A stretch of DNA of 64,000 nt from CAWFFV01 sp963814985. GTDB taxonomy: Bacteria; Chloroflexota; Ktedonobacteria; Ktedonobacterales; Ktedonobacteraceae. Position 1 is the stretch's first letter; each line of letters begins with the position of its first letter. The DNA lies in assembly GCA_963814985.1 (NCBI GenBank), contig CAWFFV010000051.1:41775-105774 (forward strand), written 5' to 3'. Positions 9,901 to 17,338 of the stretch are shown here, in pieces. The notes beneath the pieces were generated by a model. That model saw only the letters and a program-made list of their open reading frames with translations. It made no database searches and had not been told where the DNA came from. The translations under genes were made by a program, and so were the position numbers.

Positions 9901-11321
9901 ATCACGATTGCCGCATCGGGAAAAGACCAGTGTCCGCTAAAGAAACTAACCACCCAACTCAGTAAAGCGTATAACCCATAAAGCAGTGCGATAATTCCGG
10001 CAGCGCCGCCAATAAAAGTCATCGCCCCCGGATAGATACGCCTTCTATTCCTGTACCCATCCATCGAAGAGATGATCTTATCATTCGCTGCAAGCGCATC
10101 TGTCTGAGATGCTGTCATATATTCCAGGCTACCTGGTCCTTCTATTGAGGAAACGGCGGTTCTATCAACGATATTATCCCATACACTATGCTGAAGTTCG
10201 CTCTGTATTGTGCTAACAACTTCGCGAACATGCTCTACCCCCTGAATTGCCTGCTCTTGCTCGGACTGCAGGGTCGCTTCAATCTCTGCTCTCTCCTGAT
10301 CGAAGCGCTGTTGTACATCTTGCTGCGCTTTTTGGTGCTCCTGGTTTAGCTGATGGAGTTCCTTGAGTAGTCCATCGTAACGTGAAATCTGTGCTCCTGC
10401 GGAGGCCGTTGGTTGCACTCCAGGGCCAGAGAAAAATGCTGTTGTAGAATCTGAGTTGGCTGATGATACTGATATCGTGGGTATTGTGATCGATATAGGC
10501 TGCGTTGTGCTTTGAGCTTGCTGTGCTTCGCGCAAATACGTGCTTTTCAATGTATCTGCAAAATCCTGCACACGTGGAAAACGCTGATGAGGGTCCTTTG
10601 CCAGAGCACGACGGATCACCTGATCAACGCTCGCAGGAACTCTTCCGTTCAGACTGGGGGGAGGAGCGAACATATGCTGAGTACTGATTTCCTGGGAGGT
10701 ACCCCGGAACGGGAGATCACCGCTCAACCATTCATATGCCACTATTCCCAGCGCATATTGATCGCTCGCCAGGACCGGATGGCCTTGTATCTGTTCGGGG
10801 GCCATATAATGTACGGTCCCCACTGGATTTTGTAGACCACTTTGTGCGATCAGGGCAATCCCAAAATCACTCAGGACGATCTTGTCATCGTTCAGTATAA
10901 GCATATTCTCCGGCTTGACATCGCGATAAATCAGGTCTTTCTGATCATGGGCATACTGGAGAGCATCCGCGATCTGCTTGATATAAGACACAACGGTAAC
11001 ATAGGGAAGTGATCGGCCCTTTGGACGAGAATTTTTCAGGGAGCCTTTCTGAGCATATTCCATGACGAGGAATGGCGTTCCTGCTTCTATATCAAAGTCC
11101 AGTACGCGTACAATATTGGGATGCTCTAAGCTAGCAATGGTACGGGCCTCGGTACGGAATTTCTCTATTTCGTCACCTGTGACGATGGTCTTGAGTACCT
11201 TGACAGCGGCATGAGTACCAAGGAGGATGTGTTCGCCTTTGTAGACTTCTGCATAGCCTCCTTCGCCTAGCAACGCAACGAGTTTATACTTTCCAAGTGA
11301 TTGCCCTACACGATTTGCCAT
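6990..11321 (-). CDS. Ser/Thr protein kinase fused to FtsK/EccC-like membrane ATPase
   Basis: A 1443-residue fusion. Residues 12-270 are a Hanks-type kinase: GEGGYAEV loop, AVK (Lys41), YRDVKPEN (Asp134, with Tyr in place of the usual HRD His), LSDFG, GTVHYMAPEQ. A helical, Gln/Glu-rich region of about residues 310-390 looks like a coiled coil. Two membrane segments lie at about 430-495. FtsK/SpoIIIE-type ATPase follows, with Walker A GTTGSGKT near residue 900 and Walker B ILLIIDEF near 1003. A second, degenerate ATPase-like module (NLLIIGQDENVASG) sits near residue 1215. The tandem layout recalls EccC of type VII secretion, but no ESX substrates are visible nearby. GAGGAG precedes the ATG. 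The last residues (NVSRETSP) are encoded by a parS site and palindrome B. Phospho-regulated translocation is inference. Confidence 0.85.
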   Translation of the reverse strand: MANRVGQSLGKYKLVALLGEGGYAEVYKGEHILLGTHAAVKVLKTIVTGDEIEKFRTEARTIASLEHPNIVRVLDFDIEAGTPFLVMEYAQKGSLKNSRPKGRSLPYVTVVSYIKQIADALQYAHDQKDLIYRDVKPENMLILNDDKIVLSDFGIALIAQSGLQNPVGTVHYMAPEQIQGHPVLASDQYALGIVAYEWLSGDLPFRGTSQEISTQHMFAPPPSLNGRVPASVDQVIRRALAKDPHQRFPRVQDFADTLKSTYLREAQQAQSTTQPISITIPTISVSSANSDSTTAFFSGPGVQPTASAGAQISRYDGLLKELHQLNQEHQKAQQDVQQRFDQERAEIEATLQSEQEQAIQGVEHVREVVSTIQSELQHSVWDNIVDRTAVSSIEGPGSLEYMTASQTDALAANDKIISSMDGYRNRRRIYPGAMTFIGGAAGIIALLYGLYALLSWVVSFFSGHWSFPDAAIVIDFIVVILLLFLILGILWGRDYIATTRSINTYYTLLMQASSAVEAIHTKQSEVLQNTRLVRFAEHQTRSIQAHEQIEQNLQASLSRFPSILTRFAQEDGLLVAEWDDPRWSRWQPGSQSSISLARLGVIAEAANFPVIPALTICPGEDNILFKAPGAVKESAVQALQSLMLRLLIAQPPGKLRFTLIDPAGLGKNVATFLQLADYDEQLISGKVWTKKEHIAQQLVELSDHMGHVIQQYLRNQYHTIDEYNRVAGEIAEPYRILVVVGFPANFSQEAASQLTHIAAAGPRCGVSVLMTVDTEQALPSGFKIAELERVTKVIAWDGQNFTWQHKDIGTCKLRLDMLPRPEIFGQLLERIGKKALEAHQRVEIPFRWAIERQIIPEYRWWARDQNMGEEITVPLGRMGATKYQYLRLGRGTAHHVLIVGTTGSGKTNLLHVLIVGLSLIYSPNELEFYLLDFKTVGFTPYAHYKLPHARVVAIQSEREFGLSVLEGLATELEQRKQLFSRARVQDITQFRRAQPRTRMPRILLIIDEFQELFMQLDDIAEEATKHLDRFVRTGRGFGIHIVLASQTLAGLSLPGMPDKSTILDRSTMSQMTVRIAMKNEKADSRLILGEDNASSNLLFQFRPGEAIYNADSGAEAGNSRFQTFLLSDEELSVYLDAIRQLALSHNYVPERVQHIFDGSKNVDVNENQMLNALLDAPVWPVQQFATIWLGDPISLKDATNLQLRPRRGGNLLIIGQDENVASGLLSIALFTLAAQHSPDAARFYIIDGRSDTPYVDRLRQREKEIPHTVKIANRRTPSALLTEICDEIENRTETEQKSPIYLLIYGLHRIRALRPEDSSLIRQFSTILRDGPEQGIHTLIWCDMLNNFNRSLEQSMLDEFELRVAFQMSENDSITLINSTEANKLGPYRAFLFKEGMGTPEKFIPYEQPSDEWLTQIVDHLRKKSQDNSLLARSPNVSRETSP
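6999..7014. promoter_or_regulatory. parS site inside a coding 3' end
   Basis: Exact TGTTTCACGTGAAACA. It lies in the last codons of the kinase-FtsK gene, where it encodes NVSRET on the minus strand. The flank TTGGGTGATCTTGC matches the site at 6226. Confidence 0.85.
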
Positions 11322-11518
11322 CTACAGAGTCTCCTCAGCTGCATTATTTGACGAACATAACATCAACAAGACATGGGTTCATGAAAAATTTTATTGGATG
11401 AATTTGCAAGAACAGTTGATACGCTTATTTCAAGTATAGATGCGTTCTCCAATTTTTGTCAAGCTTTTCTATTAAAAAAGAGTATACATCACTTTTTGCA
11501 CAGAAAGAGAAAGTAATC

Positions 11519-11552
11519 ATTCAATTCTGCTGACGGGTGAGGCCGATCTCAG
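11519..11552 (-). promoter_or_regulatory. Shared upstream box, copy 3 (before kinase-FtsK)
   Basis: Matches the TIR-gene boxes at 26 of 34 positions: TCTGCTGAC, GT, GGC and ATCTCAG are conserved in order and spacing. It lies about 200-230 bases upstream of the kinase-FtsK start. The flanking DNA is otherwise different, so conservation here suggests a common regulatory element for the three genes. Confidence 0.4.
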
Positions 11553-11616
11553 AAACATGTGAGACTGCTCTCAGAACCAGCATCAGATAGATTTTCAAGT
11601 TCGGCACTGCACACAA

Positions 11617-11632
11617 TGTTTCACGTGAAACA
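11617..11632. promoter_or_regulatory. parS site
   Basis: Exact TGTTTCACGTGAAACA, extended to a 24-bp palindrome (11613-11636) by ACAA/TTGT on either side. Intergenic. Confidence 0.85.
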
Positions 11633-11916
11633 TTGTGGCTTTTACTAACAAAATAGGGGAAAATGGGATAGTAAGATTACAGGTATGCTAGCAATTGCAT
11701 GATTTACAAATTTTTCATGCATCATTTTGTGTAATGATCAAATGATTAGTTTATAATGCACCTTTTTTATTTCTTCTTCGTTAATAAAAACGATATCTTA
11801 AAAACATCCTTTGAGGGATGTGATGCATTGATGGACATGATGCATCAACATTTATAGAGGTTTTTCACGATAACATTAGTATTATCGCGAAAGTTAAGTT
11901 GCAGTGAGGAATACAG

Positions 11917-12372
11917 ATGTTTTTTGCCTTAATTGAAGATTCAATGCCTATTGCCCAACTGATCAGCGTGACCTTACAGATGCAAGGTCATAGTCTCATG
12001 CACTTTTCTGATGGGGCTTCCTTCCTTGCCTCTGTGCAAACGACTTCCTATGATTTCATTCTGGTAGACTTCAACCTGCCAGGAACGGTATCCGGTTTGC
12101 AGGTGATTTCTTTTCTGCAAGAGAGTATGTCAGATGTGCCTGCGTTAGTTATCACGGCCGTGAGTGAATGGCTTCTCAAAGATGTTCGGACCAAATATCC
12201 ACAATTGTTTATTTTGCACAAACCATTCCATATCCAGGAATTACTTCAGAGTATTGAGAGAGTCCAGAGATCACCAATTCATATCGCTTTCGGTGAATTG
12301 GTAAATGACGAGTTTTTACGTGACCGTACAGAAGTAGAAGCTGCGAGAATTGGTAATCTTTGTGTGAAGTGA
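11917..12372 (+). CDS. Single-domain response regulator (receiver domain)
   Basis: A 151-residue receiver domain. The acidic pocket is in LIEDSMPIAQL, the phospho-acceptor Asp is in ILVDFNLPG, the conserved Thr is in LVITAVSEW and the switch Lys is in LHKPFHIQEL. About 25 residues follow the domain with no output module. It therefore probably signals by protein-protein contact, as in phosphorelays. GTGAGGAA lies six bases before the ATG. No partner kinase is adjacent; the nearest kinase genes are the decayed pair at 21-25 kb. Confidence 0.85.
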   Translation: MFFALIEDSMPIAQLISVTLQMQGHSLMHFSDGASFLASVQTTSYDFILVDFNLPGTVSGLQVISFLQESMSDVPALVITAVSEWLLKDVRTKYPQLFILHKPFHIQELLQSIERVQRSPIHIAFGELVNDEFLRDRTEVEAARIGNLCVK

Positions 12373-12496
12373 GCATATGCACAATTATGCAAAGGGATGA
12401 GGCCTACCTTGTTTTTCGTCCGCAATATTTACGCTGCCCTCTCTTCTCTGCTATGCTATGCTATGGCAATGTAGCCAAGAAAGGACATACTTCTTG

Positions 12497-14017
12497 ATGA
12501 AGACACCACCTATCACTATCAATGGACAGGCTCTCTCAAGTGTCGAAGTACTGGCAATTGCTCGCCACTCTACGCCAGTGACGTTAGGCGACGTGGCTAT
12601 TCAACGCATTCAGGCTGCCCGTTCAGTAATCGAGACCCTTGCAGCCGAAGGGAAGAAAATCTATGGAGTCACAACGGGATTTGGGCACCTGAGCAGTGTA
12701 CGTATCAAGCAAGAACAACTGGTAGACCTTCAACATAATTTGCTGCGTAGCCATGCAGCGGGAGTCGGCACGCTACTCAGCGAAGAGATCACTCGCGCAA
12801 TGATGACATTGCTAGCGGCAAGCCTGGCACGTGGCCATTCTGGTGTACGTGTCGAGATTGTCGAACTCCTCCTGGCTCTGCTGAATGCCCAGATTTTTCC
12901 TCTGATCCCTTCCAGAGGATCAGTAGGAGCAAGTGGCGATTTAGCGCCACTTGCTCATCTGGGACTCATCCTGATTGGCGAAGGTGAAGCCATCTATAGA
13001 GATCGACGCTACACAGGAGCAGAGGCACTCCAGCGGGCCGGGCTAACTCCGCTGCGTCTGCAAGCAAAAGAGGGTCTGGCACTTATCAATGGTACCCATT
13101 TGATGGAAGCAATTGCTGTACTGGCGCTTGCCGATGCTCAGACATTAGTGCAAACAGCCGAGGTTGCCTGTGCGATGAGTCTGGAGGGACTGCTTGGTAG
13201 CCATGTTCCTCTGGATGCCCGCATCCATCAACGCCGGGGACAACATGGGCAACAGGTGAGCGCCGCACGACTACGCCGACTCGTGAGCGATAGTGAGATC
13301 AATAAAAGCCATCAAGACTGTCCAAGGGTACAGGACCCCTATACCTTGCGTTGTGCTCCCCAGGTTTTTGGTGCGATACGCGATGCCCTTGAGTATTGCA
13401 CGAACGTAATTGAGCGCGAATTAGGTGCCGTCACGGATAATCCACTGGTCTTCCCAGAAGAAGGGGAGGTCTTGAGTGGTGGCAACTTTCATGGTCAACC
13501 TCTGGCGCTCGCCCTCGATATGATGGCAATTGCCCTGGCCCAACTGGCAAGTTTTGCAGAGCGACGCATCTATGGTTTGCTTGGTCCCAACGAATGGGAC
13601 AAAGGTGGTGCCCCCCTTTTCCTGACTCCCAATCCAGGCCTCAACTCCGGTTTTATGCTTTCCCAGTATGTTGCAGCGGCCCTCGTCAACGAAATCAAGA
13701 TCCTGGCCCACCCCGCCAGTATCAATTCAATTCCAACTTCGGCAGGCATGGAAGATTTTGTCAGCATGGGAGCCACCAGTGCCCATAAACTGCTAAGTAT
13801 TCTGGAGCAGGCTCAACAGGTCATTGCGATAGAATTGATGTGTGCCGCACAATTATTAGAATTTCGCAAACCTCTTAAGCCGGGGAAAGGAGTACAAGAG
13901 GCATATGAACGCGTGCGCTCCTCTGTTTCCATGCTTGAGGATGATCGCGTGCTAGCACCGGATATCGCAATCCTTGCGAAAGCCGTAAAAGAGGGTAGAT
14001 TTGCTCTCGTTGATTAG
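12497..14017 (+). CDS. hutH: Histidine ammonia-lyase HutH
   Basis: Deaminates histidine to urocanate, the first step of histidine degradation. The MIO prosthetic group forms from the Ala-Ser-Gly in VGASGDLAPLAH. Other family signatures are YGVTTGFGHL near residue 53, ALINGTHLM, TDNPLVF and SGGNFHGQPLAL. The 506-residue length is normal. I chose the ATG at 12497; the frame is open upstream to 12458, but those codons precede an AAGGA and lack family similarity. The gene is intact, unlike hutI on the same strand 10 kb upstream. A family B palindrome starts three bases after the stop and probably ends transcription. Confidence 0.95.
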   Translation: MKTPPITINGQALSSVEVLAIARHSTPVTLGDVAIQRIQAARSVIETLAAEGKKIYGVTTGFGHLSSVRIKQEQLVDLQHNLLRSHAAGVGTLLSEEITRAMMTLLAASLARGHSGVRVEIVELLLALLNAQIFPLIPSRGSVGASGDLAPLAHLGLILIGEGEAIYRDRRYTGAEALQRAGLTPLRLQAKEGLALINGTHLMEAIAVLALADAQTLVQTAEVACAMSLEGLLGSHVPLDARIHQRRGQHGQQVSAARLRRLVSDSEINKSHQDCPRVQDPYTLRCAPQVFGAIRDALEYCTNVIERELGAVTDNPLVFPEEGEVLSGGNFHGQPLALALDMMAIALAQLASFAERRIYGLLGPNEWDKGGAPLFLTPNPGLNSGFMLSQYVAAALVNEIKILAHPASINSIPTSAGMEDFVSMGATSAHKLLSILEQAQQVIAIELMCAAQLLEFRKPLKPGKGVQEAYERVRSSVSMLEDDRVLAPDIAILAKAVKEGRFALVD

Positions 14018-14019
14018 GT

Positions 14020-14090
14020 GTAGGGGTGCGGTTTACAAGCCTGAACCTGTTTTGCCTTTATCTACACGGGCTTGTAAACCGCACCCCTAC
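14020..14090. repeat. Family B palindrome, copy 4 (after hutH)
   Basis: Arms 14020-14041 and 14069-14090 pair over 22 bases (GTAGGGGTGCGGTTTACAAG). The spacer differs from the other copies. It directly follows the hutH stop codon, so a terminator role is plausible, although there is no long T tract. Confidence 0.8.
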
Positions 14091-14265
14091 ATGTTCCACC
14101 TTTCTGCAAAAACCTGACGGATACCCCACGTGGACACGTGGAACACTGCCTTGTGCCAGATACTATCGTTATGTTACACTCTGACTATCAGGCCAGTCGA
14201 TGAGGACTGGTTGCCTCTTCAGAGTAAAGGCACAATGTTGAGCGCATACGAAGGGAGTACCATTA

Positions 14266-15753
14266 GTGATTAGCCACAACATGTCTGTGGACCTGCCCAC
14301 TGTTTCCACCACTTCGTTACAGGAACAACGTAGAGTACTTCAGCAACTTCGAAGTGAACTGATTCTCCGCTACCGTCCTCATATCCTGGAAGGCCCTGGA
14401 CCTATTCGAGTTATGGCACGAATCGTGGATGAGCTTGAAAGCGAATGCCGCAAACGCCATATTGCCGAAGAGGTGATGCGAGCCGAAATTGTGAACCGCA
14501 CCATCGGTGATGTAAACCTGCGCCTCGTTACTGAATACGAGGGTGAACCGGGTGGCCCGACTGATTACCGCCTCCTCGCAGATGAATTGGGCATCGCGCT
14601 GCCAGGTGAGCAGCTTCATGGCCATACGGCAACAGGTGAGATATATCTCTGGTTACGAGAGCAGATGATGGAATGCGAACGCCTCCTCCTGGCAAATAAC
14701 TTCGATCTGCGCATCTATGACATTTATGGTGTTGGGAATCCAGTACTTCGTGAATGGCTGGCCCAGGAGATGGGAAAATGGGGAATTGCAGCGAAGGCAG
14801 AGCAGATCTGCCTGAATATAGGTGCGATGGATAGCATCGATAAAGTGTTACATGGTCTAATGCATATGTACCGCACACAACACATCTCCGACGTGGGTAT
14901 CCTTTTCCCAGATCCCGGCTTTACTGTCCCCAAATGGCAGGCCAGCGCATCGGGCTATCAGCTTTACAACATCCCAACATTACCAGAACATCGCTTCAAA
15001 CTTACAGCCAGACAACTCGACCAGATGCTACAAGAAGCCCCCCATATTCGCATCCTTTACCTCACCGTCACAAACAATCCCACCACATTTGCCTATACAG
15101 CAGACGAACTCAAAGAGTTGCTGGCCATGCTACGACAATACTGGGATAGAGGACACCAGATCTTTATTCTCACTGATCTTGCCTATATCGGGACAGGCAA
15201 ACCAGAAGAAGATCGTATGCGTATGGCAAGCTTTACCGCACCTGACATACTGGCACATACGATCTTTATTAGTAGCCTTTCAAAAACATACACACTTACC
15301 GGAGAACGTTTCGGTTGGGTAACCTGTGGCAATCCAGAGATCGCCGCGGCTATCGCGCCTAGTTGGACAAATAGCATGGCTTCACTGCCAGGTGAATGGC
15401 AACTGCGCTTTATGGCCTACTTGCGCTTACTACAAGCACGTCCCTGGCTCTCAGAGAAGTTGCGTGCCTTTTACCGACTGCGCCGCACCAGATTGATCAA
15501 ACAACTCCAACGTATCAATGAGGAACTGCACCTGTTTACCCACATTTACGTTGACGATGACGCAACAGTCTATAACTGGAGCCAACTACGTCCAGGAGAA
15601 GATGCCTTCTCAGTCTTTGAGAAAACTGGGATCGCGGGAGTTCCCGGTTCTGGTTTTGGCTACACTGACGACTACATACGTTTCTCCATCGGCGTCATTC
15701 CTGTCGAAGAACTCTTCCCTCCACAAAAAAGTGACCCCCCAGAAACAACTTGA
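14266..15753 (+). CDS. PLP-dependent aminotransferase, class I/II
   Basis: A 495-residue fold-type I enzyme. The PLP-binding Lys is in ISSLSKTYTLTGERFGW, the cofactor-contacting Asp is in ILTDLAYIG, and TVTNNPTTF holds the conserved Asn-Pro. The first 110 residues are a helical extension not found in the core aspartate aminotransferases, and such extensions occur in larger members such as aspartate 4-decarboxylase-like enzymes. The substrate cannot be fixed from sequence. GTG at 14266 is chosen as start because GGGAG lies eight bases upstream; the ATG at 14281 is an alternative. Placed between hutH and gap, it appears to be a single-gene unit ending in a hairpin. Confidence 0.85.
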   Translation: MISHNMSVDLPTVSTTSLQEQRRVLQQLRSELILRYRPHILEGPGPIRVMARIVDELESECRKRHIAEEVMRAEIVNRTIGDVNLRLVTEYEGEPGGPTDYRLLADELGIALPGEQLHGHTATGEIYLWLREQMMECERLLLANNFDLRIYDIYGVGNPVLREWLAQEMGKWGIAAKAEQICLNIGAMDSIDKVLHGLMHMYRTQHISDVGILFPDPGFTVPKWQASASGYQLYNIPTLPEHRFKLTARQLDQMLQEAPHIRILYLTVTNNPTTFAYTADELKELLAMLRQYWDRGHQIFILTDLAYIGTGKPEEDRMRMASFTAPDILAHTIFISSLSKTYTLTGERFGWVTCGNPEIAAAIAPSWTNSMASLPGEWQLRFMAYLRLLQARPWLSEKLRAFYRLRRTRLIKQLQRINEELHLFTHIYVDDDATVYNWSQLRPGEDAFSVFEKTGIAGVPGSGFGYTDDYIRFSIGVIPVEELFPPQKSDPPETT

Positions 15754-15805
15754 TAGTTACGTACCCAGGTGATACTCTGTAGCATGAAGAGATAAGGTTG
15801 TTAAA

Positions 15806-15843
15806 CATGGCCAGGCAACCATCTTGCTGGTTGCCTGGCCATG
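15806..15843 (+). terminator. Strong hairpin after the aminotransferase gene
   Basis: Perfect 16-bp stem (15806-15821 with 15828-15843; CATGGCCAGGCAACCA and its complement) and a 6-base loop. No T tract follows, so it may be a pause or 3'-end stabilising hairpin rather than a classic intrinsic terminator. Confidence 0.55.
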
Positions 15844-15862
15844 TCTAACACATATCCATCAA

Positions 15863-15878
15863 CGTTTCACGTGAAACA
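15863..15878. promoter_or_regulatory. parS site (one mismatch)
   Basis: CGTTTCACGTGAAACA keeps the 14-bp core GTTTCACGTGAAAC intact. It lies in the aminotransferase-gap intergenic region. Confidence 0.75.
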
Positions 15879-16006
15879 TACAGACCACCCATGAGTACCT
15901 GATCCAAGGGACACCAAAGACTTCTCCAGGCATGAACAAGAACGTACCGGGAGGGATCAAGTGAGAAAACTTAGAGAGCAATATACAGTGTCAAAGGAGA
16001 ACACAC

Positions 16007-17020
16007 ATGACAATCCGCGTAGGTATTAACGGTTTTGGACGTATTGGACGTCAGTCCTTGAAAGCAATTCTTGAGCGCCATCCACAGGATATTGAGGTTG
16101 TGGCCGTCAATGATCTCACTAGCACCCAGACTAATGCTCACCTCTTAAAATATGACTCCACCTACGGTCGCTTTCCTGGTGAGGTTGAGGCAACAGATGA
16201 CGCTTTGATCGTCAACGGACATCGTATACAGGTCATTTCTCAGCGTGATCCGGCACAGATTCCCTGGGGCGATCTGGGTGTACAGCTTGTGATTGAGTCC
16301 ACAGGTTTTTTCACCGATGCAAATAAAGCAGCGGCACACCTGCAAGGCGGCGCAAAGAAAGTTATTATTTCCGCACCTGCCAAAGGTGAAGATTTGACGG
16401 TTGTCCTTGGCGTCAATGAGCATATGTATGATCCAGCCAGGCACACTATTATTTCTAATGCCTCCTGTACAACAAACTGTCTGGCACCGACAGCGAAAGT
16501 GCTCAACGACAAATTTGGCATCGAACGTGGTCTGATGAACACAATCCACTCATATACCAACGACCAGCGTATCCTTGATCAGGTGCACTCAGATCTACGA
16601 CGTGCTCGTACCGCCGGTGCAAACATTATCCCAACGACAACGGGTGCCGCTCGTGCGTTGGCTCTTGTCATTCCTGAACTCAAAGGGCGCTTTGACGGTA
16701 TGTCCCTGCGCGTACCTACAGTCACCGTTTCCGTAGTTGACTTTGTGATTACTACCCGCAAAGAGACCTCCAAAGACGCCATCAACGATGCTTTCAAGGA
16801 AGCTGCAGCAGGCGCACTCAATGGCATCCTGACTTACAACGAGGAGCCACTGGTCTCCAGCGATTTCCGTGGTGATTCACACTCTTCCATCGTTGATGGA
16901 CTCTCGACGATGGTACTCGGTGGCAATATGGTCAAAGTCATTGCCTGGTATGACAATGAGTGGGGCTATTCTTCCCGCGTCGCCGATCTGGCACATTTCA
17001 TCGGACAAAAAGGCTTTTAA
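16007..17020 (+). CDS. gap: Glyceraldehyde-3-phosphate dehydrogenase
   Basis: Oxidises and phosphorylates glyceraldehyde 3-phosphate to 1,3-bisphosphoglycerate with NAD. The Rossmann motif GINGFGRIGR is at residues 6-15. The catalytic Cys is in SNASCTTNCLAP and the catalytic His is in NTIHSYTNDQR. WYDNEWGYSSRV marks the C-terminal part. 337 residues is the normal length. AAGGAG precedes the ATG by about seven bases. It heads the gap-pgk-tpiA glycolytic cluster, but a 318-base repeat-bearing gap separates it from pgk, so pgk may have its own promoter. Confidence 0.97.
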   Translation: MTIRVGINGFGRIGRQSLKAILERHPQDIEVVAVNDLTSTQTNAHLLKYDSTYGRFPGEVEATDDALIVNGHRIQVISQRDPAQIPWGDLGVQLVIESTGFFTDANKAAAHLQGGAKKVIISAPAKGEDLTVVLGVNEHMYDPARHTIISNASCTTNCLAPTAKVLNDKFGIERGLMNTIHSYTNDQRILDQVHSDLRRARTAGANIIPTTTGAARALALVIPELKGRFDGMSLRVPTVTVSVVDFVITTRKETSKDAINDAFKEAAAGALNGILTYNEEPLVSSDFRGDSHSSIVDGLSTMVLGGNMVKVIAWYDNEWGYSSRVADLAHFIGQKGF

Positions 17021-17036
17021 CCTTCGTATAATTCAC

Positions 17037-17280
17037 ACTCCCAGCGGGGGTACCCACAAGAGAGGCGCAGGGGAGGTATCCCCATAGGCGCAGACTTAAG
17101 CAGAGGGGTTCCTCTGCACTCTCGTTTTTTGTGCCGCCGGAGGCGGCACAAGAGGGGAAAAGAGGTATTGGGGACACCCCAACCCCCGGCAGGGAGGACC
17201 CTGCACCCCTAAAGTCCGCGCCTATGGGGGAGACCCTGCAACCCCCCAAAGGGGCTAGCCGCCCCTTTGAACCCCGCTCA
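17037..17280. repeat. GC-rich family C repeat between gap and pgk
   Basis: This stretch fills most of the 318-base gap. It contains CCCCATAGGCGCAGACTTAA, CAGAGGGGTTCCTCTGCACTC, a GTGCCGCCGGAGGCGGCAC hairpin and GGTATTGGGGACACCCC followed by CCCGGCAGGGAGGACCCTGC. The same blocks in the same order make up the repeat at 33240-33650. It carries no GTAACTATTCAGG ends here. No coding potential. Confidence 0.7.
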
Positions 17281-17338
17281 CATTTGAGTGTTGAGTGAAT
17301 TTTTAGAGAAGAGCCACAAGGTACGATAGGATACCATC

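Larger units (their letters stand above)
11322..11916. other. Divergent intergenic region, kinase-FtsK / response regulator
   Basis: About 595 bases, AT-rich, no gene seen. It holds the third copy of the shared upstream box and a parS site (both listed). A TATAAT at 11752-11757 could be a -10 for the response regulator, but no good -35 sits 16-18 bases before it. Confidence 0.5.

Noticed and set aside
14125..14145. Additional parS site at CACGTGGACACGTGGAA
   Set aside because: It contains CACGTG-like pieces but not the GTTTCACGTGAAAC core.
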